Part shown: piece after piece, positions 56,588-64,000 of the stretch
How the letters are laid out: each line of letters starts with the position of its first letter
Position numbering within the stretch: the first letter of the stretch is position 1
Assembly (NCBI RefSeq): GCF_000383615.1
Contig: NZ_KB911583.1
Location: 665,369 to 729,368, forward strand
DNA length: 64,000 nt
Origin: Streptomyces canus 299MFChir4.1
GTDB lineage: Bacteria; Actinomycetota; Actinomycetes; Streptomycetales; Streptomycetaceae
Reading direction: 5' to 3'
Program-made: the position numbers and the translations under genes
Notes under the pieces: model-generated
The model's database searches: none
Told to the model about the DNA's origin: nothing
What the model saw: the letters and a program-made list of their open reading frames with translations, nothing else

Positions 56588-58294
56588 TTGCCCTCCCCGC
56601 TCGACCACGCGTTCGTCCGCGCAGCGGCGCTCGCCGCCGACAGGTCGGCAACCCTGCTCGCGGCCGACCCGTCGACGGAATTCATCGGGCCGCACCGTGC
56701 CCTGGCCCGGCGGGTGAAGACCCTGGTCGCGGCGTACCTCTCGCCGGAGTCGGCCCTGCACGGCAGCGAGCGGGCCGTCGCCGCCGCGCTGACCCATCTC
56801 CGTGCCCTGCGGTCCCTGCAGACGGCCTCCGGCCTCTTCGCGGGCGGCGACAACGCGCAGTCGCCGCCGGACTCCGCGTTCACCGTCAACGACGTGTGCG
56901 ACACGCACGTCCTCGCCGCGGGCGCGGGGCCGGAACTGGCTGACGTCACGGCGGCGCTCGCCGACATCGCGGGCGCCGCCACCGTCCCGCTCCTGACCGG
57001 CGGGGTGCACACCCCGAACCACCGCTGGGAGCTGAGCGCGGCCCTGGCCCGGCTACACCGGTCCTTCCCCGACGACCGGCTGCTCGCCCGCGCCGAGGAG
57101 TGGCTCGCCGAGGGCGTCGACATCGACGCGGAGGGCCTCTACTCCGAACGCAGCGCCGTCTACGCGTCCATCGTGGCCAATCCGTCGCTGCTGCTCCTCG
57201 CCGACGTACTCGACCGTGCCGATCTGCGGGACGTCGTCGAACGGAACCTCGCCGCGACGCTGGACCTCATCAGGCCGGACGGCACGGTGGAGACCGTCCA
57301 CTCGCGCCGCCAGGACCAGAGGCTCTCGTTCGCGCTCTGGCCCTACCTGCCGCACTACCGGCTGCTCGCGATCCGCACCGGCCGGGGCGACTTCGCCCGC
57401 GCGGCCCGCCTGGCGGCCGCCGACGGCATCGACGACCCCGACCTGCTCGCCCAGACCCTCCTCACCCCGGATCTGTGCCGCGCCCTGCCGGCCCCGGACG
57501 CGGAGCAGCTCCCCCGCCACCGGTACCTCCCCACCGCACGTCTCGCCGCACACGTCTCGGCCACCGCGCACACCGTGGTGTACGGCGGCTCCGACGTGCC
57601 CGAACACCGGCGCATCCGCTCGGGCCTCGCCTGCAACCCCACCTTCCTGCGCCTATTCGCCGGTGCCGCCGTCCTCGACGCGGTCCGCCTCTCGCGGGTG
57701 TTCTTCGACCTGGGCCCGTTCCGTGCCGCAGACATGGAACAGCTCGCCGACAACCGGTACCGGCTCACCCAGACCCTCACCACCGCCTACTACCAGCCGC
57801 TCCCGAAGGACCGGAGGCGTGACGACGGCGCCTACCCTCTGGTGGACGAGGGCCGCTTCTCCGCGGCGATGGCCTTCCCCGACCGCCCTCAGGACGAGAT
57901 CTCCCACACGACCCGGGTCGAGGTCGATCTGCGGGAGGACGGGGCCGACCTTCGGATCGACATCAGCGGCCCGCCGGTGCCCTGGGCCCTCGAACTGACC
58001 TTCCGGCCGGGCGGCGAGCCGCAGGGCGCCGTACCGCTCGGCGACGGAAGCTGGTGTCTGACGTCCGAGCCGTTGACCTACCGCGTCGGCGACGACGAGA
58101 TCCGGGTCGAGGCCGCCGTCGAGACGGGCGAACCGCTCGCCGGACCGGACCGGAGCGACGTACTGCGCTACGACCCCGGGCAGGACTACACCGTGGTCGG
58201 CGGCACCGACGCTACGACCGGAAACCGCGTCTACCTAGGTGGGCACGGGCCGCAGACACTGACCCTCACACTGCGTGCCACCTCCCAGGCATGA
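56588..58294 (+). CDS. Unrecognised carbohydrate-locus protein, probably a helical-toroid lyase or hydrolase
   Basis: 568 residues from a TTG with GAAGGA upstream, two bases after the permease stop. No signal peptide, so cytoplasmic. Residues 1-370 are repeated helix pairs (ALTHLRALRSLQTASGLF, TPNHRWELSAALARL, DGTVETVHSRRQDQRLSFALWPYL), like the (alpha/alpha) toroids of heparinase-type lyases and some glycosidases. The remaining third is beta-rich (VEVDLREDGADLRIDISGP). NHRWE and SRRQD look like active-site segments. Family not identified with certainty. Its place suggests action on the imported oligosaccharide. Confidence 0.72.
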   Translation: MPSPLDHAFVRAAALAADRSATLLAADPSTEFIGPHRALARRVKTLVAAYLSPESALHGSERAVAAALTHLRALRSLQTASGLFAGGDNAQSPPDSAFTVNDVCDTHVLAAGAGPELADVTAALADIAGAATVPLLTGGVHTPNHRWELSAALARLHRSFPDDRLLARAEEWLAEGVDIDAEGLYSERSAVYASIVANPSLLLLADVLDRADLRDVVERNLAATLDLIRPDGTVETVHSRRQDQRLSFALWPYLPHYRLLAIRTGRGDFARAARLAAADGIDDPDLLAQTLLTPDLCRALPAPDAEQLPRHRYLPTARLAAHVSATAHTVVYGGSDVPEHRRIRSGLACNPTFLRLFAGAAVLDAVRLSRVFFDLGPFRAADMEQLADNRYRLTQTLTTAYYQPLPKDRRRDDGAYPLVDEGRFSAAMAFPDRPQDEISHTTRVEVDLREDGADLRIDISGPPVPWALELTFRPGGEPQGAVPLGDGSWCLTSEPLTYRVGDDEIRVEAAVETGEPLAGPDRSDVLRYDPGQDYTVVGGTDATTGNRVYLGGHGPQTLTLTLRATSQA

Positions 58295-58307
58295 AGGGCT
58301 GATCTCC

Positions 58308-60140
58308 TTGCACCTCCCACGCCAGCTCGCGCCGCTGCACGACCTGCCGGACACCCCGGAGGCCTACGACGCCGTCCTCGCCGACGTCACCGAGCAGGCC
58401 CTCGCCCGCCTCACCCCCGAGGGCAACCTCGAACACCCCGACTGCGACGACGACATCGGCGACACCTCCCTCGGCATCACCTCGCTGCTCGCCCACGCCT
58501 GGCAGCGCGGCAAGGACCCGAGGCTGCCGGAGGCCGTCGCCCGCAGCCTCGCCTTCCACCTGCGCGAGCGGGTGTACACCGACGACAACCCGGGCTATCC
58601 GAACCTGAGGGTGCGCGACTCCGGTCTGCCGTACGCCCGTTACACCCTGGCCCCCGGCGCCCACCCCATCGGCGACTGGCCCAGCACGGTGTGGGCGCTG
58701 CTCCAGGCGGTCAACGTGCTGGACGCGGCGGAGGGACTCGTCGACGACGACCAGCGGGCCGAACTCCTCGACGTGGCCCGCGGTTACTGGCGCTGGCTGA
58801 CCGAGGCCACCTTCTTCAACCCGCAGGAAGCCGGCAACCAGGCGATCGGCTGTGTGGTCGGCGGCCTGATGCTGGCGAACCATCTGCCGGACGGGGAAGG
58901 GGAGTCGGTCCGCGAGCGGGCGCTCCGGCTGTACACCGAGGAGATCCGCGCCCACCGGGTCCGCGACCGGGGCGCGCTGCTGCCGCCCGAGCACGGCGGG
59001 GCGTACGACAACAACTACGGCCCGATCTCCCTGTCCTTCCTCGCCCAGGCCCACCGGATCAGCGGTGAGGAGATGTTCGCCGAGGACGGCGACACGCTGG
59101 CCCGCTACCTCGACGCCCGGCTGACCAACGGCGGCTTCGACAACGGCGGCCCGCGCTACAGCGAGCAGCACTCCGCCTTCGAGTCGGTCCTCGGCCTGCG
59201 CTACTTCGGCGCCCGGATCGGCGCCGACCTCGGCCGCTACCGGGCCGACAGCCGCTGGGCCCGGCACGCGGTCAAGGAGGACGGCGGGGTGGACGGTCAC
59301 TTCGCCTGGATGCTGGTCTGGCAGAGCCAGGACACCTCGCGCTGGCACCGGGAGCCGTCCACGGCCACCGCCCGCCACCAACTGCGCGCGGGCAAGGTCT
59401 CGGTGGCCTTCGACTCGAAGATGACTCCCGCGGTCGTCGAGGCGGCGGGCACCTACTACCTGCCGGCGGCCGTCAACCGCCAGCACGGCTTCGGCCCCGT
59501 CGTCGACGGCTTCCTGCTGTGCCGCCCCATGGGCGAGGTCCGGGTCCGTGACGTGCGCTCCGACGGCCTCACGGCCAAGCTCGTCACCAAGCCCGTCGTC
59601 GGCCGTGACCACGTCCTGCGCCACCTCCAGTCACTGTACGTCACCGACGGCACCAGCCTGTGGACCACGGTGACCGTGGAACGCCTCCCCGGCACGCCCT
59701 ACCTGCTGGCCGGCCTGCCCTACGCCGAGGACGACGGCGACCGGGTGCGCCGCACGGCCGAGGGCGAGGTGACCTCCGTGGGCGCCCTGCGGCTGACGCA
59801 CCCCGAGGCGGAGGGCGTCGACCACTTCGACGCCCGCTCGGAGACGACCCAGGAGCAGGCCGCCTTCGCCCTGGCCGCCGACCCGCGGGGCTACGGCAAC
59901 CCCGACGAAGGCTGGCGCCACCTGGTCAGTTCCACGGCCCTGGAGGCGGGCCCCGTCCCGGACGCACCGGGCGACCTGCACGCCTTCGCCGTCCGCTACG
60001 GCCCCGGAGCGGTCCTGACAGCGGCCTTCGCGCGCGACGGCGCCGGACTGACGGTACGCACCGAGGCGTTCACGGCGAGGATCGGCGACCTGGCGGGCGA
60101 CGCCCACGGCGAGCCGGAACTGACGTTGTCCGCCCGCTGA
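58308..60140 (+). CDS. Unrecognised carbohydrate-locus protein, second helical-toroid enzyme candidate
   Basis: 610 residues from a TTG 13 bases after the previous stop, with GAAGGG upstream. No signal peptide. The first 350 residues are helix pairs with conserved-looking aromatic and acidic residues (EAGNQAIGCVVGGLML, EHGGAYDNNYGPISLSFLAQA, RYSEQHSAFESVLGLRYFG); the last 240 are beta-rich (TKPVVGRDHVLRHLQSLYVTDG). The layout matches the preceding protein and the two could be distant paralogues or act in series. The NNYG and YSEQHSAFE segments could hold catalytic Tyr, His and Glu. Family uncertain. Ends at a terminator shared with the convergent kinase gene. Confidence 0.72.
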   Translation: MHLPRQLAPLHDLPDTPEAYDAVLADVTEQALARLTPEGNLEHPDCDDDIGDTSLGITSLLAHAWQRGKDPRLPEAVARSLAFHLRERVYTDDNPGYPNLRVRDSGLPYARYTLAPGAHPIGDWPSTVWALLQAVNVLDAAEGLVDDDQRAELLDVARGYWRWLTEATFFNPQEAGNQAIGCVVGGLMLANHLPDGEGESVRERALRLYTEEIRAHRVRDRGALLPPEHGGAYDNNYGPISLSFLAQAHRISGEEMFAEDGDTLARYLDARLTNGGFDNGGPRYSEQHSAFESVLGLRYFGARIGADLGRYRADSRWARHAVKEDGGVDGHFAWMLVWQSQDTSRWHREPSTATARHQLRAGKVSVAFDSKMTPAVVEAAGTYYLPAAVNRQHGFGPVVDGFLLCRPMGEVRVRDVRSDGLTAKLVTKPVVGRDHVLRHLQSLYVTDGTSLWTTVTVERLPGTPYLLAGLPYAEDDGDRVRRTAEGEVTSVGALRLTHPEAEGVDHFDARSETTQEQAAFALAADPRGYGNPDEGWRHLVSSTALEAGPVPDAPGDLHAFAVRYGPGAVLTAAFARDGAGLTVRTEAFTARIGDLAGDAHGEPELTLSAR

Positions 60141-60141
60141 C

Positions 60142-60178
60142 GCAGGAGGGAGGGGGCGCGAGGGGGGCGCCCTCCTGC
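60142..60178. terminator. Terminator hairpin between convergent genes
   Basis: GCAGGAGGG and CCCTCCTGC form a nine-base stem around a G-rich loop in the 39-base gap between the toroid-enzyme gene and the kinase gene. Confidence 0.7.
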
Positions 60179-60179
60179 C

Positions 60180-60836
60180 TCACACGTCCACGCGCGGCAG
60201 TGCCGACACCGGCACCACGAGGTCGGCCCGGTCCCGGGTCGCCGCCACCAACTCCGCGTTGCGCTGGTCCGAGCGCAGCACCCACGCCACCGCCTCCTCG
60301 TGGGTCTTTCCGAACTCCTCGTGCCGGGCGACCAGTCTGCGCACCCGCGCGTCCTCGTCGATTGCGCAGAACCACACCTCGTCCAGGGCCGAACGGACCC
60401 GCCTCCACGCGCCGGTGTCGAACAGCAGGTAGTTCCCCTCGGTGACTACCAGACGGGCCGTCGGCGGCACCGGGATCGCCCCGGCGACCGGCTGCTCCAG
60501 GACCCGCTCGAACCCGGGCGCGTACACGGTGTCCTCGTCCGTCTCCTCGCGCAGCCGCCGCAGCAGGGCCGCGTACCCCGCCGCGTCGAAGGTCTCGGGC
60601 GCCCCTTTGCGGTCGCGCAGACCGAGCCGGTCCAGTTCCGCGTCGGCGAGGTGGAAGCCGTCCATGGGGACGTGCGCCACCCAGGGCTCGCCCGGACCGT
60701 TCAGGACCCGCACCAGATGCTCGGCGAGGGTCGTCTTGCCCGCGCCGGGGCTGCCGGAAATACCCAGGATGGCCCGTCCCTCGTGCTGGGCGAGGGAGCG
60801 AGCGCGGGTCACGAGGTCGTCGAAGGTCAGCGGCAC
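60180..60836 (-). CDS. P-loop kinase of the uridine/pantothenate-kinase-like family
   Basis: 218 residues. Walker A GISGSPGAGKTTLAEHL near residue 28; VPMDGFHLADAELDRLG carries the substrate-binding Asp; VVTEGNYLLFD is Walker B-like; RRLVARHEEFGKTHEEA is the lid. Members phosphorylate nucleosides, pantothenate or sugars such as fructose. In this locus a sugar substrate is a fair guess but unproved. GTG 60836 begins at the first conserved helix; there is no clear ribosome site, and the upstream region is shared with the divergent NTF2-like gene. Confidence 0.85.
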   Translation of the reverse strand: MPLTFDDLVTRARSLAQHEGRAILGISGSPGAGKTTLAEHLVRVLNGPGEPWVAHVPMDGFHLADAELDRLGLRDRKGAPETFDAAGYAALLRRLREETDEDTVYAPGFERVLEQPVAGAIPVPPTARLVVTEGNYLLFDTGAWRRVRSALDEVWFCAIDEDARVRRLVARHEEFGKTHEEAVAWVLRSDQRNAELVAATRDRADLVVPVSALPRVDV

Positions 60837-60912
60837 ACGCCGAGTCTGCCATTCGGCGACGGCGGGTCGGCCAGGCACCCTGGATGAGGAAGGGGGAGAA
60901 AGGAGGGCAGCC

Positions 60913-61317
60913 GTGCCCCATGACTCCGACGACGAGGCGCGGATCCGCGCCCTCGTCACCGCGTGGGCCGCGGCCGTCCACCGCGGCGACCTCGCCGGCG
61001 TGAGCGCGGACCACGCCCAGGACATCGTGATGTTCGACGTGGCGTCGCCCCATCACGGCATCCGGGGCCTCGCCGCGTACCGTGCGGCCTGGCCGCCGCT
61101 CTTCGCGTGGCAGGCCCAGGGCGCCTGCTTCGACATCGAGTCCCTGCACATCACCGCGGGCACCGATGTCGCCTACGCGCACGCCCTGGTGCGCTGCGCC
61201 ACCCCGCAGGAACTCGCCGCCCACCCCGGTTTCCGGCTCAGGCTCACCTTCGGTCTGCGCAAGGAGCGCGGCCGCTGGCTGGTGTCTCACGAGCACCACT
61301 CCTTTCCGCACGACTGA
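60913..61317 (+). CDS. SnoaL/NTF2-like protein
   Basis: 134 residues: ARIRALVTAWAAAVHRGDLAGVSADHAQDIVMFDVASPHHGIRGLAAYRAAW is the typical first half and RLRLTFGLRKERGRWLVSHEHHSFP the closing sheet of the SnoaL-4/DUF4440-like fold. Ligand unknown. GTG 60913 with AAAGGAGG at good spacing; the ATG seven bases later is out of frame. Confidence 0.87.
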   Translation: MPHDSDDEARIRALVTAWAAAVHRGDLAGVSADHAQDIVMFDVASPHHGIRGLAAYRAAWPPLFAWQAQGACFDIESLHITAGTDVAYAHALVRCATPQELAAHPGFRLRLTFGLRKERGRWLVSHEHHSFPHD

Positions 61318-61360
61318 ATCCGTCTGTTGACACGGCGCCTGGCAGGGAACGGGGTTCTGT

Positions 61361-62098
61361 ATGACGGAGCTCGGTCTGCCAGAAGAGATCAAGGCCTGCC
61401 TGTTCGACCTCGACGGGGTCGTCACCAGGACGGCCGTCGTACACGCGGCCGCGTGGAAGGAGATGTTCGACGCGTTCCTGCGCGAACGCGAGGGCGGACA
61501 CTTCCGGCCCTTCGACGACCACGACTACGACGAGTACGTCGACGGCCTGCCGCGGGCCGACGGTGTGCGCGCCTTCCTCGCCTCCCGCGGCATCGACCTG
61601 CCGGACGGGGACCCGGACGATCCACCTGGCGCGGAGACGGTCCACGGCCTCGGCAACCGCAAGAACGCCCTCGTCCTGGAGAAGATCCGCACGGACGGCG
61701 TCGAGGCATACGACGACACCCTGACCTACATCCGCGCGGCCCGCGCCCGGGGTCTGCGCACCGCGATCGTCTCCTCCAGCGCCAACTGCCGTGACGTACT
61801 GCGCGCGATCGACGCCGAGGACCTCTTCGACGTACGCGTCGACGGTGTGGTCGCGGCCGAGCGCGGGCTGCCCGGCAAGCCGCACCCCGACACGTTCCTC
61901 GCCGCCGCCCACGACCTGGGCCTCGACGCAGCGCGGTCCGCGGTCTTCGAGGACGCCCTCGCCGGCATGGACGCGGGCCGTGCCGGAGGCTTCGGATACG
62001 TCGTCGGCCTCGACCGCGTCGGACAGACCGACGCCCTGTACGAGCACGGCGCGGACATCGTCGTGAAGGGCCTCGCCGAGCTGGGGGGACAGGCGTGA
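61361..62098 (+). CDS. Beta-phosphoglucomutase-like HAD hydrolase
   Basis: 245 residues. HAD motif I FDLDGVVTRTA, motif II SSSANC, Lys of motif III in GLPGKPHPDTFL, motif IV FEDALAGMDAG. The cap region FDDHDYDEYVDGLPRADGVRAFL is of the beta-phosphoglucomutase type. It should convert beta-glucose 1-phosphate to glucose 6-phosphate, the product of the GH65 phosphorylase whose GTG start overlaps its stop. In M. tuberculosis a HAD module and a GH65 module are joined in one protein (OtsB1, Rv2006), which supports a functional pair. Confidence 0.9.
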   Translation: MTELGLPEEIKACLFDLDGVVTRTAVVHAAAWKEMFDAFLREREGGHFRPFDDHDYDEYVDGLPRADGVRAFLASRGIDLPDGDPDDPPGAETVHGLGNRKNALVLEKIRTDGVEAYDDTLTYIRAARARGLRTAIVSSSANCRDVLRAIDAEDLFDVRVDGVVAAERGLPGKPHPDTFLAAAHDLGLDAARSAVFEDALAGMDAGRAGGFGYVVGLDRVGQTDALYEHGADIVVKGLAELGGQA

Positions 62099-64000
62099 TC
62101 ACCCACCGCTCCTACACCGTCGAGCCCTGGGCCGTCCGCGAGACCTCCCTGAACCTCGACGTCCTGGCCCAGAGCGAGTCCGTGTTCGCCCTGTCCAACG
62201 GCCATGTCGGCTGGCGCGGCAACCTCGACGAGGGCGAACCGCACGGCCTGCCCGGCTCCTACCTCAACGGCGTCCACGAACTGCACCCGCTGCCGTACGC
62301 CGAGGCCGGTTACGGCTATCCGGAGTCCGGCCAGAGCGTCATCGACGTCACCAACGGCAAGATCCTGCGGCTCCTCGTCGACGACGAGCCCTTCGACCTG
62401 CGCTACGGCACTCTGGTGGCCCATGAACGCACCCTGGACCTGCGCCGGGGCGTCCTGGAGCGGTGCTGCGAGTGGATCTCGCCGGCCGGCTCGCGGATAA
62501 GGGTGCGCTCGACCCGGCTCGTCTCGCTCACCCAGCGGGCGGTCGCCGCCGTGGCCTACGAGGTCGAGCCCGTCGACAGCCGTATCCGGGTGGTGATCCA
62601 GTCCGAACTCGTCACCAACGAGAGCCTGCCCGGACCGAACGGCGACCCGCGCGCCTCCAAGGCCCTCAAGTCGCCGCTGGAGCACGAGGAGGGCTTCGCC
62701 GACGGTACCCGGCTGCGCCTGGTGCACCGCACCCGGCAGAGCGGACTGCGGGTCGCCGTGGCCGCCGACCATGTGATCGAAGGGCCCGAACGCACCACCA
62801 CGAGCAGCGAGGAGACCGTGGACCTCGCCCGGCTGACCGTCACCTCCGTCCTGGAGCCCGGGCAGCGGCTGCGCGTGGAGAAGCTGGTCGCCCACGGCTG
62901 GTCCGGGGCGCGCTCCCGGCCCGCGATGAGCGACCAGGTCGACGCGGCCCTGGCGGCCGCCGCCCACAGCGGCTGGGACGGCCTCCTGGACGAACAGCGC
63001 GGCTACCTCGACGACTTCTGGGCCCGCGCCGATGTCGAGGTCGACGGCGACGAGGAGATCCAGCAGGCGGTCCGCTTCGCCCTCTTCCACGTGCTCCAGG
63101 CGGGCGCCCGCGCGGAGCAACGAGCCATTCCGGCCAAGGGACTTACCGGTTCCGGTTATGACGGGCACGCCTTCTGGGACACGGAGACCTTCGTGCTGCC
63201 CCTGCTCACCTACACCGAGCCCCGGGCCGTGGCCGAGGCCCTGCGCTGGCGGCAGAAGACACTGCCCGCCGCCCGCGAGCGGGCCGTACAACTCGGCCTG
63301 AGCGGTGCCGCGTTTCCGTGGCGGACCATCGAGGGCTCGGAGGGCTCGGCGTACTGGCCCGCCGGCACGGCCGCCTTCCACGTCAACGCCGCCGTCGCGG
63401 ACGCCGTGGTGCGCTACACCGAGGCCACCGGCGACACGGACTTCGAACGGGACACCGGCGTCGAACTCCTCGTGGAGACGGCCCGGTTGTGGCGCTCGCT
63501 CGGCCACCACGACCACCACGGCGTCTTCCACATCGACGGCGTCACCGGCCCCGACGAGTACAGCGCGGTCGCCGACGACAACACGTACACCAACCTCATG
63601 GCCCGCGCGAACCTCCTCGCGGCCGCCGACGTCTGCGCCCGGCATCCGGAGCGGGCCGCCGCGCTCGGCGTCGACGACGAGGAGAGCGCCGCCTGGCGGG
63701 ACGCCGCCGAGGCCGTGCACATCCCCTACAACGACGAACTCGGCGTGCACGAACAGCACGCGGGCTTCACCCGCTACCAGCGGTGGGACTTCGCCGCCAC
63801 CCGCGCCGACCAGTACCCGCTGATGCTGCACTTCCCCTACTTCGACATCTACCGCAAGCAGGTCGTCAAGCAGGCGGACCTGGTGCTGGCGATGTACCTG
63901 TGCAGCGGCTGGTTCGAGGAGTTCCACGACGAGGAGCAGATCGCCCGCAACTTCGCCTACTACGAGCCCCTGACCGTACGGGACTCCTCCCTGTCGGCCT
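62095..64000 (+). CDS. GH65-family glycoside phosphorylase/hydrolase (cut by window end)
   Basis: GTG at 62095 overlaps the HAD stop (GTGA); 635 codons are open to the window edge with no stop, out of a usual 750-800. N-terminal beta-sandwich: ESVFALSNGHVGWRGNLDEGEPHG. The (alpha/alpha)6 barrel has GHAFWDTETFVLPLL and GVTGPDEYSAVADDN, whose Glu is the general acid of GH65, followed by KQVVKQADLVLAMYL. GH65 members are phosphorylases of maltose, trehalose, kojibiose or nigerose, or acid trehalases; pairing with a phosphoglucomutase favours a phosphorylase. Substrate not settled. Confidence 0.92.
   Translation, partial: MITHRSYTVEPWAVRETSLNLDVLAQSESVFALSNGHVGWRGNLDEGEPHGLPGSYLNGVHELHPLPYAEAGYGYPESGQSVIDVTNGKILRLLVDDEPFDLRYGTLVAHERTLDLRRGVLERCCEWISPAGSRIRVRSTRLVSLTQRAVAAVAYEVEPVDSRIRVVIQSELVTNESLPGPNGDPRASKALKSPLEHEEGFADGTRLRLVHRTRQSGLRVAVAADHVIEGPERTTTSSEETVDLARLTVTSVLEPGQRLRVEKLVAHGWSGARSRPAMSDQVDAALAAAAHSGWDGLLDEQRGYLDDFWARADVEVDGDEEIQQAVRFALFHVLQAGARAEQRAIPAKGLTGSGYDGHAFWDTETFVLPLLTYTEPRAVAEALRWRQKTLPAARERAVQLGLSGAAFPWRTIEGSEGSAYWPAGTAAFHVNAAVADAVVRYTEATGDTDFERDTGVELLVETARLWRSLGHHDHHGVFHIDGVTGPDEYSAVADDNTYTNLMARANLLAAADVCARHPERAAALGVDDEESAAWRDAAEAVHIPYNDELGVHEQHAGFTRYQRWDFAATRADQYPLMLHFPYFDIYRKQVVKQADLVLAMYLCSGWFEEFHDEEQIARNFAYYEPLTVRDSSLSA

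Overview
The window is chromosomal DNA of a Streptomyces or very close relative. Evidence: very high G+C with strong third-position GC bias, frequent GTG and TTG starts, mycothiol-type enzymes, ROK regulators, a streptogrisin-type protease and many Tat/Sec-secreted proteins. No tRNA, rRNA, insertion sequence, prophage or CRISPR array was found. Most neighbours overlap by four bases (ATGA/GTGA), so operons are easy to read.

Left part (1-16 kb). The tail of a ricin-type lectin protein is followed by folD, which carries a convincing ZTP (pfl) riboswitch in its leader. From 2.1 to 13.1 kb one long leftward operon encodes siderophore uptake (two permeases, ATPase, lipoprotein) and then five enzymes in the order ATP-grasp ligase, IucA/IucC synthetase, MFS exporter, second IucA/IucC synthetase, PLP decarboxylase. 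That is the order of the vibrioferrin genes pvsA to pvsE. A FhuF-type ferric reductase is divergent, and both start regions carry iron-box-like sequences. An ABC exporter follows, whose 3' end is echoed by two 103-bp tandem repeats.

Sulfur/thiol region (16-24 kb). A CsoR-family regulator lacking the copper histidine (so CstR-like, a persulfide sensor) is divergent from a rhodanese. A TauE-type permease and a metallo-beta-lactamase fused to three rhodanese domains follow. Opposite them are a mycothiol-dependent aldehyde dehydrogenase, a small metallo-beta-lactamase and a DUF4180 protein. Three near-identical TACCCC/GGGGTA palindromes tie these promoters together. Two short-chain dehydrogenases and an L,D-transpeptidase come next.

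Middle (24-51 kb). A sugar ABC importer with an oxidoreductase and a divergent ROK regulator (two matching operators); a DMT permease; a membrane-anchored S1 protease; a secreted alpha/beta hydrolase; a second Gfo/Idh oxidoreductase; a TetR gene and a Zn-ribbon/OB-fold gene sharing a repeated 12-bp motif; an ANTAR/PAS/SpoIIE phosphatase; an RpiR regulator; a DUF3662 protein; a GT39-like membrane glycosyltransferase; and a Tat-exported PAP2 phosphatase with a passenger-repeat tail.

Right part (50.7-64 kb). A carbohydrate-use locus: GlcNAc-kinase-like enzyme, ROK regulator, ABC importer, two large unrecognised probably intracellular proteins, a P-loop sugar/nucleoside kinase, an NTF2-like protein, a beta-phosphoglucomutase-like HAD enzyme and a GH65 phosphorylase cut by the window end. 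Together they suggest import of an oligosaccharide, breakdown by the two unknown proteins and phosphorolysis to glucose phosphate.
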